NCBI GenBank assembly: GCA_020831635.1
Contig: JAFIGC010000001.1
Location: 57,217-121,216, forward strand
From: Verrucomicrobiota bacterium
GTDB lineage: Bacteria > Verrucomicrobiota > Kiritimatiellia > SS1-B-03-39 > UBA6053
Direction of reading: 5' to 3'
Length of the DNA: 64,000 nucleotides
Part shown: positions 55,001 through 63,842 of the stretch, piece by piece
Layout: every line of letters starts with the position of its first letter
How positions within the stretch are numbered: position 1 is the first letter of the stretch
Notes under the pieces: model-generated
The model's database searches: none
Told to the model about the DNA's origin: nothing
Seen by the model: only the letters and a program-made list of their open reading frames with translations
Translations under genes and position numbers: made by a program

Positions 55001-58000
55001 TGGTCAGCCGCAGTCGTTGAGTCTACCCGAAACCCGCACCGCCGAATTCCGGATTCTTTATGTCGGCTTTCCCGCCCCGTCCGTGAATTGGTACAAAGCG
55101 GGAACCGGAGCCTTGGGGATCACGGGGGACAAGCTGGTGCTGGAAAATATCAGCCCCTCTGACGCCGGAGACTATTATGCCGTGGTCACCAACAGCGAAG
55201 GCACCGACACCAGCAACATCGCCACCTTGACGGTCACCGATCCGCCCCCCGCCGCCCCCACCGATCTGGTGGCCGTGGCCCTCGGCACCTCGGAAATTGA
55301 ACTCACATGGACCGACAACGCCGACGACGAGGAGGCCTACCTGATTTACCGCTCCGCATCGGCCACCGGTCCCTGGGCCTTGGCGCACACCGCCGCAGCC
55401 GAGGTCACCGAATACGTGGACAGCAACCTACCGGAAAGCACCACCTTCTATTACTATGTCAGCGCTGTGAACGAAAAAGGCGAGAGCAATCCCAGCAATA
55501 TCGCCGAGGAAACCACGCTGACTTCCCCGCAGGACGTGGAAATCACCCTCCAGCCGGTGACCACCGGCGCCACCGTCGGCCAGTCTGCCAGCCTGACCGT
55601 GGAAGCCACCGGCTATCCCGCGCCCGCCTTTCAATGGCGGAAAGACGGCGTGGACATTCCCGGCGCAAACGCCGCTACCTTCATCCTCGAAAGCGCGACG
55701 CTGTCCGATCACGGCACCTACACCGTACACGTGTCCAACATGCAAAGCGAAGTGGAGTCCGCGCCCGCCATGATCGTGGTCACCGAACCCTTTCCCTTCG
55801 CCATCAATCCACTCCACGTCATCAATGGCGGAACCGTCAGCGAAAACGACGGCACGTACACAATGAGCCGCTCCGGAACCGATGTCTTTCAGGGCATCGT
55901 CTCCAATTTCCAGGAGGTTCCCCTGTTGGAAACGGGGGACTATGTGGAGTTGAGTTTCAGCCTGCGATCCAACACCGGCAACAATTCAGGACGAAGCATC
56001 GGCTTTGGGTTTTTCCACGGTCCGAATGTCACGGGCAATGCCCAAACCATGGTGACCGATCTTTGGGAAGGCTACCTGCACCAGCCCGGCTCCCGCAGTA
56101 GCGCGGGGAACATGTCCTATGGGTTGGCCCGTCAAGGGGCTGGGCCCATTGGCCTGATGGATTACGCGGGGGGAGGGACGGCGCTGGATGGCGTGAACCA
56201 CGCCGCAAATATGAGCGGACTCAATCAGACGGTCCTTACCCCCGTAACCCTGCGTCTGGAGCGAATGAATTCCACGCAGATTCGACTTCGCAGTGTGTTC
56301 ACCACCCCCGATTCCAACCGCAACGGAAGCGGAACCCACAACGGCATCGCCTGGAGTTTTTCCACCGTGGATGGCGTGTGCACGGTCAACAGCACCTTCC
56401 CGGTTGCGAACGGACCCGAGGTGTTCAACGGCTTCGCAATCGCCACCCGCGGCAACTGGGTTCTGCAGGTGCACAGTATCAGCACCAACGTGGACCTGGA
56501 GGCCCCGGCGCTGCCCCCACCCGCCCCGGAAAACCTCATCGCCACCGCCATCTCCGGGAGTCAGATCGACTTGGCTTGGACCGATCCGACCGATCTGTCG
56601 GATCCGACGGATGGTTTTCGCATCGAGCGCTCCGCCGATGGCAACTCCGGCTGGGCCCTGCTGGACACCGTAACCGGGACTGGCTACAGCGACACGGGGC
56701 TCACGGGCGGCAGTACTTGGTATTACCGGGTGATCGCCGAACGCGACGGCATCAGCAGCGCGCCCTCCACCGTGGTTTCCGCCACCACCCCCGCCGATCC
56801 CGCCCCGCCGGTGATCACCCAACACCCACAGTCGCAAACCGTGGGCGAAGGGGAAAACGCCACCTTCACCGTGACCGCGACCGGCAATCCCGCGCCTTCG
56901 TTCCAGTGGCGCAAAAACGGCGACGATCTGGGCGGCCAAACAACCGACACCCTGAACCTCATCGATGTGGGCAGCACCGATGCCGCCAACTACACCGTCT
57001 TTGTGTTCAACGGTGTCGGTGACGGCGTGGAGAGCGATGTGGCCACCCTCACCGTGACCGCCCCGCCGCCTCCCGCGCCCACAGACCTTCAGGCCACCGC
57101 AGTTGATTACGACCAGATCGACTTAATTTGGACGGATCCGACCGATCCGTCGGATCCGACCGATGGATTCCGCATCGAGCGTTCCGCCGACGGCACCGGC
57201 AATTGGATTACCCTCACCACCGTCACCGGCACCGAACACAGCGACACCGGCATTGCCGCGGAAAGTACCTGGCACTACCGCGTCATTGCCCTGCGCGACG
57301 GATTGGAAAGCGAACCCTCCAACGTCGCCTCGGCCACCACCCCGGCCGCGCCCGCCGCGCCGGTGATCACGTCACAGCCCCAATCGCAATCCGCTTTTGA
57401 AGGGGCCAACGTCACCTTCGGCGTCACCGCCACCGGCAATCCCGCGCCGACCTATCAGTGGCGCAAAGGTGGGGAAGATCTCCCCGATGCCACGGACAGC
57501 ACCCTTACGCTCAACAGTGTTACCTTTGGCGATGCCGGCAACTACACCGTGTTCGTGGACAACGGCATTGGTGACGGCGTGGAGAGCGATGTGGCGGTAC
57601 TAACGGTGAATGAAGCTGGCAATCTACTCATTTATGAGGGCTTCGACTACGACATCTCCCTCACAAACTTGGACGGTCAGCCGCCCACGGGCGAAGGTCT
57701 CGCTGAAACCTGGTCGCAACGGCATATCGGTCCAGGCGAAAGCAACGTGGTCGCAGGGCTCGAGTTCGGACCTCTGGTCGTCAGCGGCAACGCCTTTCAG
57801 TTGCTCGGAGACCGTCTTACCAGTGGCAGCGACCGCTTTAATGTGGTCTCGATTCCCGTGGAAGCCACCACAAATGCGAACACACTCTGGAGCAGTCATT
57901 TGGTGGAGTTCCGGGTACGAGATGAAAACCAAGGCCGCAACAGCACCAACCCTGACGCCCGTTGGCAAGATCGGGTGGGCTTTTTCCCCGATCAAATGTC

Positions 58001-59078
58001 ACGAACGGACACCCCCCGGATCGGTTTTTCCGCAACCGGGGACGGATCAACCAGTGAAGGGCGCGTCGCTTTGGCGGGCGGCAATACGGATGGGGGATCG
58101 GCGCTTGTTTTCGGCGAACCCCATATGATCATCGGCAAGGTCACTGGCATGCATGACAATGGCACCGGGGTCACCAAAACCGCCACCATGTGGGTGCTGA
58201 ACCTCGCCGACTTCGAGGCCTTTGTGGCCGAGGGGCGCACCGAGTCCGCACTCGCAACCCATCATCGCTACCAACTCACCCGCACCGTCACCAACGACAC
58301 CGAACTCAGCCTCAGCGGTCAACACCTTAACCTGCACACCCTCGATTGGAACACCCGCAACTTCTTCCCCGTGTACGACGAAGTTCGTTGGGGCGTGGAC
58401 CTGCAATCCGTCACGCCCGTGGTGCAAACCGGACCGGATGCCCCAGAAATCACCGCCCAGCCCCAGAGCCAGACCGTGTACGCCACCCAAAGCGCGACCC
58501 TGAGCGTGAGCGCCACCGGTGAAAATCTCGTCTACCAGTGGTTCAAAGGCGAAGACGAAGTGAGTGGTGCGACCGCAGCCAGCCTCGTCTTCGATCCGGT
58601 CGAGGAATCGGATGCAGGCGATTATCAGGTCGTGGTGAGCAACGCGGGTGGCGATGTGCCGTCCGGAGTGGCCACGCTCACGGTTCTGCCCGAGGACCAC
58701 TCCAGCAACGACGCCGATGTGCCCGATCTCTGGGCTGCGGAATATTTTGAAGAAGGGGAGGAACTCCCGCTCACCGTCGACAAGGGCGGGGTGCAGGTGC
58801 CGCTCCGCACCGTGTACATTTGGGGACTCGATCCGACCGATCCGCAACAGGTTTTCGAAGTCATCGCTCCGCAGCTCAACGGTGGCGGCATGACCCTCAG
58901 CGGCATCCACACCGTTCCCGGTCGCCGATACCGCCTGCAATTCAGCGATGATCTCACCGATACCGACGCGTGGACCGATCTCGGCGACGAAATCGACGGC
59001 AACGGGGACACCCTGGACTTCAACGACCCCAACCCCGCCAACCATCGCGTCTACCGCATACGGGTTAGAAAGCCATAA
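52050..59078 (+). CDS. Giant secreted metzincin-type metalloprotease with PKD, PA14, Ig and FN3 domains
   Basis: A 2342-residue protein with a signal peptide (MKKLMFLTAVFSFLSSPAFAQ). The protease module (about 30-405) has the zinc signature HEWGHNWGVYH at 194-204, matching HExxHxxGxxH, and a possible Met-turn in CVMGGNS, as in gametolysin/M11-like metzincins. It is followed by a PKD domain (about 411-500), a PA14 domain (about 511-648), a bacterial Ig domain (about 657-748), and alternating Ig-like and FN3 domains, including a 184-residue tandem duplication (about 1490-1855). Two Con A-like stretches and a C-terminal module shared with the 2909-residue protein complete it. ATG 52050 has a GGAG site upstream and starts the signal peptide. 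It likely degrades glycoproteins or host matrix. Confidence 0.87.
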   Translation: MKKLMFLTAVFSFLSSPAFAQLTFSPNTPPAQLTPPTETYHHFASHQKGPKTVLVMLVRPSDAPAWTDPPAFATLNSQLDDASQRYYSASYHQTWFGPKRLNSHDIPRLVVTQVLNLPKTADEYRASFWTLQNDCLAAVRAQGGQWNGGSLDPNNFDRWVPMSNVKMISSTGLAYVGGRFAWVGHSLTGGVTLHEWGHNWGVYHANAWTVPEGEHPRSTAGHNSEYQDGWCVMGGNSANVMFNPQFRLDLGFLERSRGEALDVSGSGTYRIHNYVHADRRQNDSLVRALVIPMANFTANNRLILGFGHTTGTDGGWGRSDYNRNAVTVHSKLSSGSNRIDTTPFSRPGSEDRNDSSIKIGRTYSEGPNVNGTQMYGGFHITPVLRGSTVVNGQTHEWIEVVVNYENDIQNNQPPTASFPQTLLTGVEPGVPYELTVTASDPDGDSLAFDWDFGDDTYNIVNSGTQTKTWDTAGVYLVTVTVSDMKGGTDTAEMWVNVGNVPFRAPENPAQTLSGLRYTYYEGVYNQLPNWGNLLPVKQGTVANLSLEPRNRNSNFAFVYEGYVEVPADDVYTFTLRSRDGSRLYIGDSLLMNNDGLQSLASPVSGNIPLNAGKHRIRVEMFNRDGNATLGLEWSTLSMASTEIPDAAFFQEDPVDLAPPAVSITYPTPGMLSIVGSDIEIAANATSEYGIDRVVFFIGSAYLGEDSTLPYSLDWTNLPVGSFFITAVAYDTLGNFTVSDSVLLDVTSPIQRDSIGINFLGTYGTNGSLASTDQAGAFFMQAHWNNAPQGNIGETWDATVNNLKDRDGEVTSSWTRYRSRNHANHSPSGSTLVDNSTTNGRLMYGGLRVRGDTAGPVVEVGNIPFDNYDVFVYFDHHESDVRDVSPNEYVLIPNGESPMPSIWGHNSLVAGDGVGDYPNYDTWVGFKESTATGPNSPVDERLGNYIIFRDVSASMFRLEANNNGSAINAVQIVSTAENPTEPMIYGQPQSLSLPETRTAEFRILYVGFPAPSVNWYKAGTGALGITGDKLVLENISPSDAGDYYAVVTNSEGTDTSNIATLTVTDPPPAAPTDLVAVALGTSEIELTWTDNADDEEAYLIYRSASATGPWALAHTAAAEVTEYVDSNLPESTTFYYYVSAVNEKGESNPSNIAEETTLTSPQDVEITLQPVTTGATVGQSASLTVEATGYPAPAFQWRKDGVDIPGANAATFILESATLSDHGTYTVHVSNMQSEVESAPAMIVVTEPFPFAINPLHVINGGTVSENDGTYTMSRSGTDVFQGIVSNFQEVPLLETGDYVELSFSLRSNTGNNSGRSIGFGFFHGPNVTGNAQTMVTDLWEGYLHQPGSRSSAGNMSYGLARQGAGPIGLMDYAGGGTALDGVNHAANMSGLNQTVLTPVTLRLERMNSTQIRLRSVFTTPDSNRNGSGTHNGIAWSFSTVDGVCTVNSTFPVANGPEVFNGFAIATRGNWVLQVHSISTNVDLEAPALPPPAPENLIATAISGSQIDLAWTDPTDLSDPTDGFRIERSADGNSGWALLDTVTGTGYSDTGLTGGSTWYYRVIAERDGISSAPSTVVSATTPADPAPPVITQHPQSQTVGEGENATFTVTATGNPAPSFQWRKNGDDLGGQTTDTLNLIDVGSTDAANYTVFVFNGVGDGVESDVATLTVTAPPPPAPTDLQATAVDYDQIDLIWTDPTDPSDPTDGFRIERSADGTGNWITLTTVTGTEHSDTGIAAESTWHYRVIALRDGLESEPSNVASATTPAAPAAPVITSQPQSQSAFEGANVTFGVTATGNPAPTYQWRKGGEDLPDATDSTLTLNSVTFGDAGNYTVFVDNGIGDGVESDVAVLTVNEAGNLLIYEGFDYDISLTNLDGQPPTGEGLAETWSQRHIGPGESNVVAGLEFGPLVVSGNAFQLLGDRLTSGSDRFNVVSIPVEATTNANTLWSSHLVEFRVRDENQGRNSTNPDARWQDRVGFFPDQMSRTDTPRIGFSATGDGSTSEGRVALAGGNTDGGSALVFGEPHMIIGKVTGMHDNGTGVTKTATMWVLNLADFEAFVAEGRTESALATHHRYQLTRTVTNDTELSLSGQHLNLHTLDWNTRNFFPVYDEVRWGVDLQSVTPVVQTGPDAPEITAQPQSQTVYATQSATLSVSATGENLVYQWFKGEDEVSGATAASLVFDPVEESDAGDYQVVVSNAGGDVPSGVATLTVLPEDHSSNDADVPDLWAAEYFEEGEELPLTVDKGGVQVPLRTVYIWGLDPTDPQQVFEVIAPQLNGGGMTLSGIHTVPGRRYRLQFSDDLTDTDAWTDLGDEIDGNGDTLDFNDPNPANHRVYRIRVRKP
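56517..57612 (+). repeat. Tandem 552-bp FN3-Ig duplication inside the metalloprotease gene
   Basis: Two successive FN3-plus-Ig units repeat with a period of 552 bp (184 residues); for example TDPTDLSDPTDGFRIERSADG at about 56580 recurs as TDPTDPSDPTDGFRIERSADG at about 57132. Nucleotide similarity is high along most of the unit, showing a recent in-frame duplication within the gene. Confidence 0.85.
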
Positions 59079-59081
59079 TTT

Positions 59082-59765
59082 TCAACATTCGAAATTGCTC
59101 GTTCGAGGTTCGACGGTTGCTTTCACGGCATCTTTCCGCATAAGCTCAAAATCGCATCTATCGATTTCAATCGCCCCCATGGCTTCCATGTGCGGGGTGA
59201 GTTGTTGGATGTCCAGAAAGCGGTGTCCCCTTGTTTCGAGGTGATCGACGAGGGCGCGGATGGCGGCTTTGCCGGCGTTGGGACGGCGGTGAAACATGCT
59301 TTCCCCGGAAAACATGAACCCGCTGTCGATGCCGTAGAGTCCGCCTGCCAATTCGCCATCCTGCCAGACTTCGACGCTGCGGGCGAACCCCAGCCGGTGG
59401 GCGGCGGTGTAGGCGTTGACCATTTTGGGGTGGATCCAGGTCTCGTGACCATGGTAATGGGCGCAGGTTTGAATGACTTCAGGAAAGGCTTGGTCGAACG
59501 TGATTTCAAAGGACGCGCGGTTGAGTTGACGTCGAGTGCTTTTCCCCAGGCGGAAGCGCTCGAAAGGGAGGATGCCGCGCACGGAGGGCGCCAGCCAAGG
59601 GAAAAGGTCTTCGTCTTCGCCGGGCCAAGGGAAAATGCCGAGGGGATAGCCCGCGCGGAGAGCTTCCACGGGCACCTCTGAAGAGATCCAAACCAACTCA
59701 TCCTCCGGATGGAGTTCACGCAGTCGCTGCTGAAAGAAGGATTGGAATTTTTCGAGGATGGTCAT
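59082..59765 (-). CDS. aat: Leucyl/phenylalanyl-tRNA-protein transferase
   Basis: Aat transfers Leu or Phe from its tRNA to the N-terminus of proteins that start with Arg or Lys, marking them for ClpS/ClpAP degradation. The 227-residue sequence has the family's YPLGIFPWPGEDE, LAPSVRGILPFERFRLGKS, WIHPKMVNAYTAAHRLGFARSVEVWQDGELAGGLYGI and FSGESMFHRRPNAGKAAIRAL. ATG 59765 is chosen as the family start; the frame is open further upstream. The last about 12 residues (VEPRTSNFEC) are not typical and look like translated short-repeat DNA. It is divergent from the ferritin-like gene, with only 37 bp between the starts. Confidence 0.93.
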   Translation of the reverse strand: MTILEKFQSFFQQRLRELHPEDELVWISSEVPVEALRAGYPLGIFPWPGEDEDLFPWLAPSVRGILPFERFRLGKSTRRQLNRASFEITFDQAFPEVIQTCAHYHGHETWIHPKMVNAYTAAHRLGFARSVEVWQDGELAGGLYGIDSGFMFSGESMFHRRPNAGKAAIRALVDHLETRGHRFLDIQQLTPHMEAMGAIEIDRCDFELMRKDAVKATVEPRTSNFEC

Positions 59766-59802
59766 TTGCAGAAATGAAAATAGATGGTATAGTGAAAGCC
59801 TT

Positions 59803-60228
59803 ATGGATAAACAAACATTAATCAACAACCTGAACAGCGATCTCGCGGGCGAATTGTCCGCGATTACCCAATACACGGTTTATGCGGCCAAAGCAAATGG
59901 TCCTTACCGTCCGCAACTTTCCCAATTCTTTTTGGCGGAAGTGCCGGACGAGCAGGCCCACGCCCAATTCCTGGCCAACAAGATCGTGGCCTTGGGGGGC
60001 GAGCCCACCACCGTGGCCCGGGAAGTCCCGCCCGCACACAACAACCGCGAACTGGTGGAAGGCGTGCTCAAAGCGGAAAAGCAAGCCATCGCCGACTACA
60101 CGCAACGAGCCAAAGAAGCCGAGGCATTCGGGGACAAGGGGCTTGCCGTGCGGTTGGAGGATATGGTGGCCGATGAAAGCGGACATGCCGAGGAAGTGGC
60201 GCGCATTCTTGAGGATTGGCCCTTATAG
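59803..60228 (+). CDS. Ferritin-like (bacterioferritin-type) diiron protein
   Basis: A 141-residue four-helix protein. Helix pairs carry the iron-binding pattern: Glu in DLAGELSAITQYTV, E..DEQAHAQF, then EGVLKAEKQAIADYTQRA and DESGHAEEV, giving the two E-x-x-H sets of bacterioferritin relatives. It likely oxidises and stores iron or protects against peroxide in the cytoplasm. The haem-ligand Met of true Bfr cannot be confirmed. No strong Shine-Dalgarno precedes ATG 59803. The last 6 bases overlap the end of the convergent CitE-like gene. Confidence 0.8.
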   Translation: MDKQTLINNLNSDLAGELSAITQYTVYAAKANGPYRPQLSQFFLAEVPDEQAHAQFLANKIVALGGEPTTVAREVPPAHNNRELVEGVLKAEKQAIADYTQRAKEAEAFGDKGLAVRLEDMVADESGHAEEVARILEDWPL

Positions 60229-61134
60229 GAGTCCCGCCCTTGCCAATACATCCCGGGCCATTCTCAGACTGGCTTGGTCAATCATGGAGCCTCCGATCGC
60301 GGCGGCTCCTTTTTTTTCGGTTTTTGCCTGTTCCCAGGTTTCGATGACCTGTCGGGCGCGGGCGATTTCGTCTTCGTCTGGGGAGAAGATCTGGTTGAGG
60401 ATGTCGATCTGAGCGGGGTGGATGGCCCATTTTCCGTCAAACCCGAGGGCCCGGCTTCGCAGGGCGGCGATGCGGGTGGCTTCGGGATCGCGGAAATTGC
60501 CGTGGGGGGCGTCGATGACCTGAAGTCCGGCGGCTTTGCCACACATGATGAGACGGGCGTAGACGAAATGCAGGGGATCGCCGGGGTAGACGCCGTCGTT
60601 TTCCCCGTGTCCGGAGACTGAGGTCAGGGGCATGTTGATGCTGGCGGAATAGTCGGCGATGCCGAAGACCAGGCAACGCAGCCGGGGGGAGGCGGCGGCG
60701 ATGGCGTCGGCGTCCCGCAGGGCTTTGGCGCTTTCGATGATGGCTTCTATGCCAATGGGTCGGTCGAATCCGGCTTCCGTTTCCAGGCTGGTCAACAGAC
60801 GGTCCACGAAATGAATGTCGGCGGCGCTTTCGACTTTGGGAATGACCACGGTGTCCAGTTGGTTCCCGGCGGCGGGAATGATTTCCAGCAAGTCGCGCAG
60901 GGCGTAGGGGGTGTCGACCGGGTTGACGCGCAGGGTGAGGGTTTTGTCGCCCCAATCCAAATTCGCCAGCGAATTCACGATTGTCGCGCGTCCGCCCGCT
61001 TTTTCGTCGGGCGGACAACTGTCCTCCAAATCCAGCATGATTACGTCGGCGGCACATTGGGCGGCCTTTTGGTGCATGGTTTCCCGGTGTCCGGGAACGG
61101 AAAGGATACTGCGTCGGCGTTGGATGGGGGTCAT
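60223..61134 (-). CDS. CitE / malyl-CoA lyase-like aldolase (HpcH/HpaI superfamily)
   Basis: A 303-residue CoA-ester lyase with RRSILSVPGHRETM at the start, the metal-binding LDLEDSCPPDEK (about 34-45), LRVNPVDTP, VVIPKVESAAD, and an acidic active-site region FGIADYSASINM, ending in HPAQIDILNQIFSP. Relatives cleave citryl-, malyl- or beta-methylmalyl-CoA; the exact substrate cannot be told. The gene overlaps the upstream P-type ATPase by 4 bases (ATGA) and is probably cotranscribed, although no functional link is evident. Confidence 0.88.
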   Translation of the reverse strand: MTPIQRRRSILSVPGHRETMHQKAAQCAADVIMLDLEDSCPPDEKAGGRATIVNSLANLDWGDKTLTLRVNPVDTPYALRDLLEIIPAAGNQLDTVVIPKVESAADIHFVDRLLTSLETEAGFDRPIGIEAIIESAKALRDADAIAAASPRLRCLVFGIADYSASINMPLTSVSGHGENDGVYPGDPLHFVYARLIMCGKAAGLQVIDAPHGNFRDPEATRIAALRSRALGFDGKWAIHPAQIDILNQIFSPDEDEIARARQVIETWEQAKTEKKGAAAIGGSMIDQASLRMARDVLARAGLL

Positions 61135-63842
61135 GAGGCGGTTTTCCCGGCGTTTCGTTTGCGGATGATCGCTTTTTCAATTTCCACGGCAATGAACACC
61201 AGCAGACCCGTGGCCAGCATGGGCAACCAGGTGACCGCGGCCAGGGGACGGGATCCGAACCAGGTGTTCATGTAGGGGAAATACGTGAAGAACATCTGCG
61301 CCATCACCACCGAGCCAATGGCATAGGCGATGTAGGGATTGGCGGTAAGGAGATCCCGGCGCAGGGAGGATTCGAACATGAATCGGCTGTTGAGCAGATA
61401 AAAGATCTGCCCGAATATCAGGGTCCCCACGGCGGCGGTTTGGGCGTTTTCCACCCCTTGCGTGGATTTGACCCAGAAAAACACCGCCAGGGTGGCCAAC
61501 ATGATGAGCACGGACACAAAGCCGATCCGCCACAGGAAAAAGCGGGGCAGCAAGGGTTCGGCGGCATTGCGGGGCGGACGCCGCATGACGTGGGCCTCCG
61601 GGGGTTCGAAGGCCAGGGCCAGTCCCAGGGTCACGGCGGTGACCATGTTTACCCACAGGACCTGCACCGGGGTGAGCGGCATGGTGAAGCCCAGCAAAAT
61701 CGCGGTGATGATGACCAAGGCTTCGGCGCCGTTGGTGGGCAGGATGAAAAGGATGGCCTTTTTAAGGTTGTCGTACACCGTACGTCCCTCTTCCACCGCC
61801 CGGGTAATGGAGGCGAAATTGTCATCGGCCAGCACCATTTCGGACACTTCTTTGGCGGCTTCCGTCCCCTTGATGCCCATGGCGATGCCCACGTTGGCGG
61901 TTTTGAGGGCGGGGGCGTCGTTGACTCCGTCCCCGGTCATGGCCACGATGTGACCCCGCGACTGCAGGGCTTTGACCAGACGCAACTTGTGCTCGGGGGT
62001 GGTGCGGGCGAAAACGTTGTTGGCTTCGGCGACATCGGGGAGGTCTTCGTCGGAAACTTTCTCCAATTCGGCGCCGCTGATGACTTTTCCTTTGCCCATC
62101 AGTCCGATTTGCTTGGCAATGGCGTCCGCGGTGAGGGCATGGTCGCCGGTGATCATTTTCACGGTGACCCCGGCGGCATGGCAGAGTCGGATCGCTTCGA
62201 TGGATTCGTCGCGGGGCGGATCGATGATGCCCGTGAGGCCGAGCATGACGAAGCCGTCCTTGACGTCGTCGAAATCGAGGGTGGATTGATCCTTGGGCAC
62301 GGATTTGACCGCGAGGGCCAGGAGGCGTTCGCCGCGGCGGGCTACGTGGTCCATGGCTTGATCCCAGTGATCGGGAGTCAGGTCCCGGTCCCCGTCGGCG
62401 CCCCGCTGTTGATGGCAGCGTTCCAAGACACGCTCGGGAGCGCCCTTGAGAAAGATCATGCGTTCGCCATCGGGGGTTTCGTGCAGGGTGGCCATGAATT
62501 TGTGATCGGACTCAAAGGGGATGGCATCGAGGCGGGGCCAGGCCGCGCTTTCTTCTTTGACTGTGAATTTGGCTTTCATTCCCAGAGCCAAAAGTGCGCC
62601 TTCGGTGGGATCTCCCTCCACGCGCCAGAGATTGTCTGTTTCGCGCAGGCGGGAATCATTGCAGAGCAGGCCCACCCGGGCCAGATCGGTGAGGGGGGCG
62701 TGGTCGGCGGGATCGATGTCCTTCACTTCGAGGGAGAAGGAGCCTTCGGGTTGATAGCCGGTGCCGGTGATTTCGAAGAGATGGTCCGCGGTGACCACGG
62801 TGGACACGGTCATTTCATTGCGGGTGAGGGTGCCGGTTTTGTCCGAACAAATCACCGAGACCGAGCCCAGGGTTTCCACGGCGGGCAAGCGGCGGATGAT
62901 GGCGTTGCGTCGGGCCATGGCCTGCACGCCAATGGCGAGGGTAATGGTCATGATCGCGGGCAAACCTTCGGGGATCGCGGCCACGGCCAGTCCGACAACG
63001 GCGAGAAAGGCTTCCGTGAAGGTGGCGCCACGAACGAAAATGGCGAAAGGCAGCACCAGGGCGGCCACGCCGAGAATCGTGTAGGTGAGCAGATGTCCGA
63101 AATGGGCCACCTGGCGGAGCAGGGGGGTTGTGAGGGAAGGAGCGGCGGAAACCAAGGCGTTGATGCGTCCGATTTCGGTGTGCGATCCGGTGCCCACCAC
63201 CACGCCTGCAGCCTGACCGTAACTGACAATGGTACCGGAATAGGCCATGGAGGCCCGGTCACCCAGGGCCGCGTTTTCTTTCACCGGGTCCGTGGACTTT
63301 TCAACCGGCAGGGATTCCCCGGTGAGAGCCGCCTCTTCCACTCGCAGGGATCGGTTTTCCACGATGCGCAGGTCGGCCGGGACCTTGTCCCCGGATTGCA
63401 GATGCACGATATCCCCGGGAACCAATTCCGTGGCCGCAATGGTTTGGGTCTCGCCGTCGCGGGTCACCGAGGCGTCGGCGGACAACATGCCGCTGATGGC
63501 GCTCAGGGCTTTTTCGGCCTTGCCCTCCTGCATGAAGCCGATGAGGGCGTTGAGAATCACCACCGCGAAAATGACCCAGGTGTCGATCCAGTGGTCGAGC
63601 AGGGCGGTGATGACGGCGGAAGCCAGAAGCACATAGATGAGCACGTTGTGGAATTGCAGGAGAAAGCGCCTCACCGGGCCGATGCGCTGGGCCTCCGGGA
63701 GTTTGTTGGGTCCGTGTTCGGCCTTGCGCTTCGCCGCTTCCTCGGTCGAGAGGCCTTTTTTGAGGTCGGTGTTTTGCTTTTTCAGGGTTTCTTCCAAGGA
63801 AACCGCGTGCCAGTTGAGGGATTGATTTTTAGTTTCGGACAT
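61131..63842 (-). CDS. P-type cation-transporting ATPase (type II, PMR1/SERCA-like)
   Basis: A 903-residue ion pump with about 10 membrane helices. Landmarks are an N-terminal cation-ATPase domain (HAVSLEETLKKQNTDLKKGLS), TGESLPVEK in the actuator domain (about 172), IPEGLPA in helix 4 (about 289), the phosphorylated DKTGTLTRNE (Asp about 332), GDGVNDAPALK in the hinge (about 634), and PTNGAEALVI in helix 5. The PEGL motif points to calcium or another divalent or monovalent cation, not heavy metals. ATG 63842 is preferred; the frame is open to 63935. Bases 63843-64000 show nothing further I can identify. Confidence 0.93.
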   Translation of the reverse strand: MSETKNQSLNWHAVSLEETLKKQNTDLKKGLSTEEAAKRKAEHGPNKLPEAQRIGPVRRFLLQFHNVLIYVLLASAVITALLDHWIDTWVIFAVVILNALIGFMQEGKAEKALSAISGMLSADASVTRDGETQTIAATELVPGDIVHLQSGDKVPADLRIVENRSLRVEEAALTGESLPVEKSTDPVKENAALGDRASMAYSGTIVSYGQAAGVVVGTGSHTEIGRINALVSAAPSLTTPLLRQVAHFGHLLTYTILGVAALVLPFAIFVRGATFTEAFLAVVGLAVAAIPEGLPAIMTITLAIGVQAMARRNAIIRRLPAVETLGSVSVICSDKTGTLTRNEMTVSTVVTADHLFEITGTGYQPEGSFSLEVKDIDPADHAPLTDLARVGLLCNDSRLRETDNLWRVEGDPTEGALLALGMKAKFTVKEESAAWPRLDAIPFESDHKFMATLHETPDGERMIFLKGAPERVLERCHQQRGADGDRDLTPDHWDQAMDHVARRGERLLALAVKSVPKDQSTLDFDDVKDGFVMLGLTGIIDPPRDESIEAIRLCHAAGVTVKMITGDHALTADAIAKQIGLMGKGKVISGAELEKVSDEDLPDVAEANNVFARTTPEHKLRLVKALQSRGHIVAMTGDGVNDAPALKTANVGIAMGIKGTEAAKEVSEMVLADDNFASITRAVEEGRTVYDNLKKAILFILPTNGAEALVIITAILLGFTMPLTPVQVLWVNMVTAVTLGLALAFEPPEAHVMRRPPRNAAEPLLPRFFLWRIGFVSVLIMLATLAVFFWVKSTQGVENAQTAAVGTLIFGQIFYLLNSRFMFESSLRRDLLTANPYIAYAIGSVVMAQMFFTYFPYMNTWFGSRPLAAVTWLPMLATGLLVFIAVEIEKAIIRKRNAGKTAS

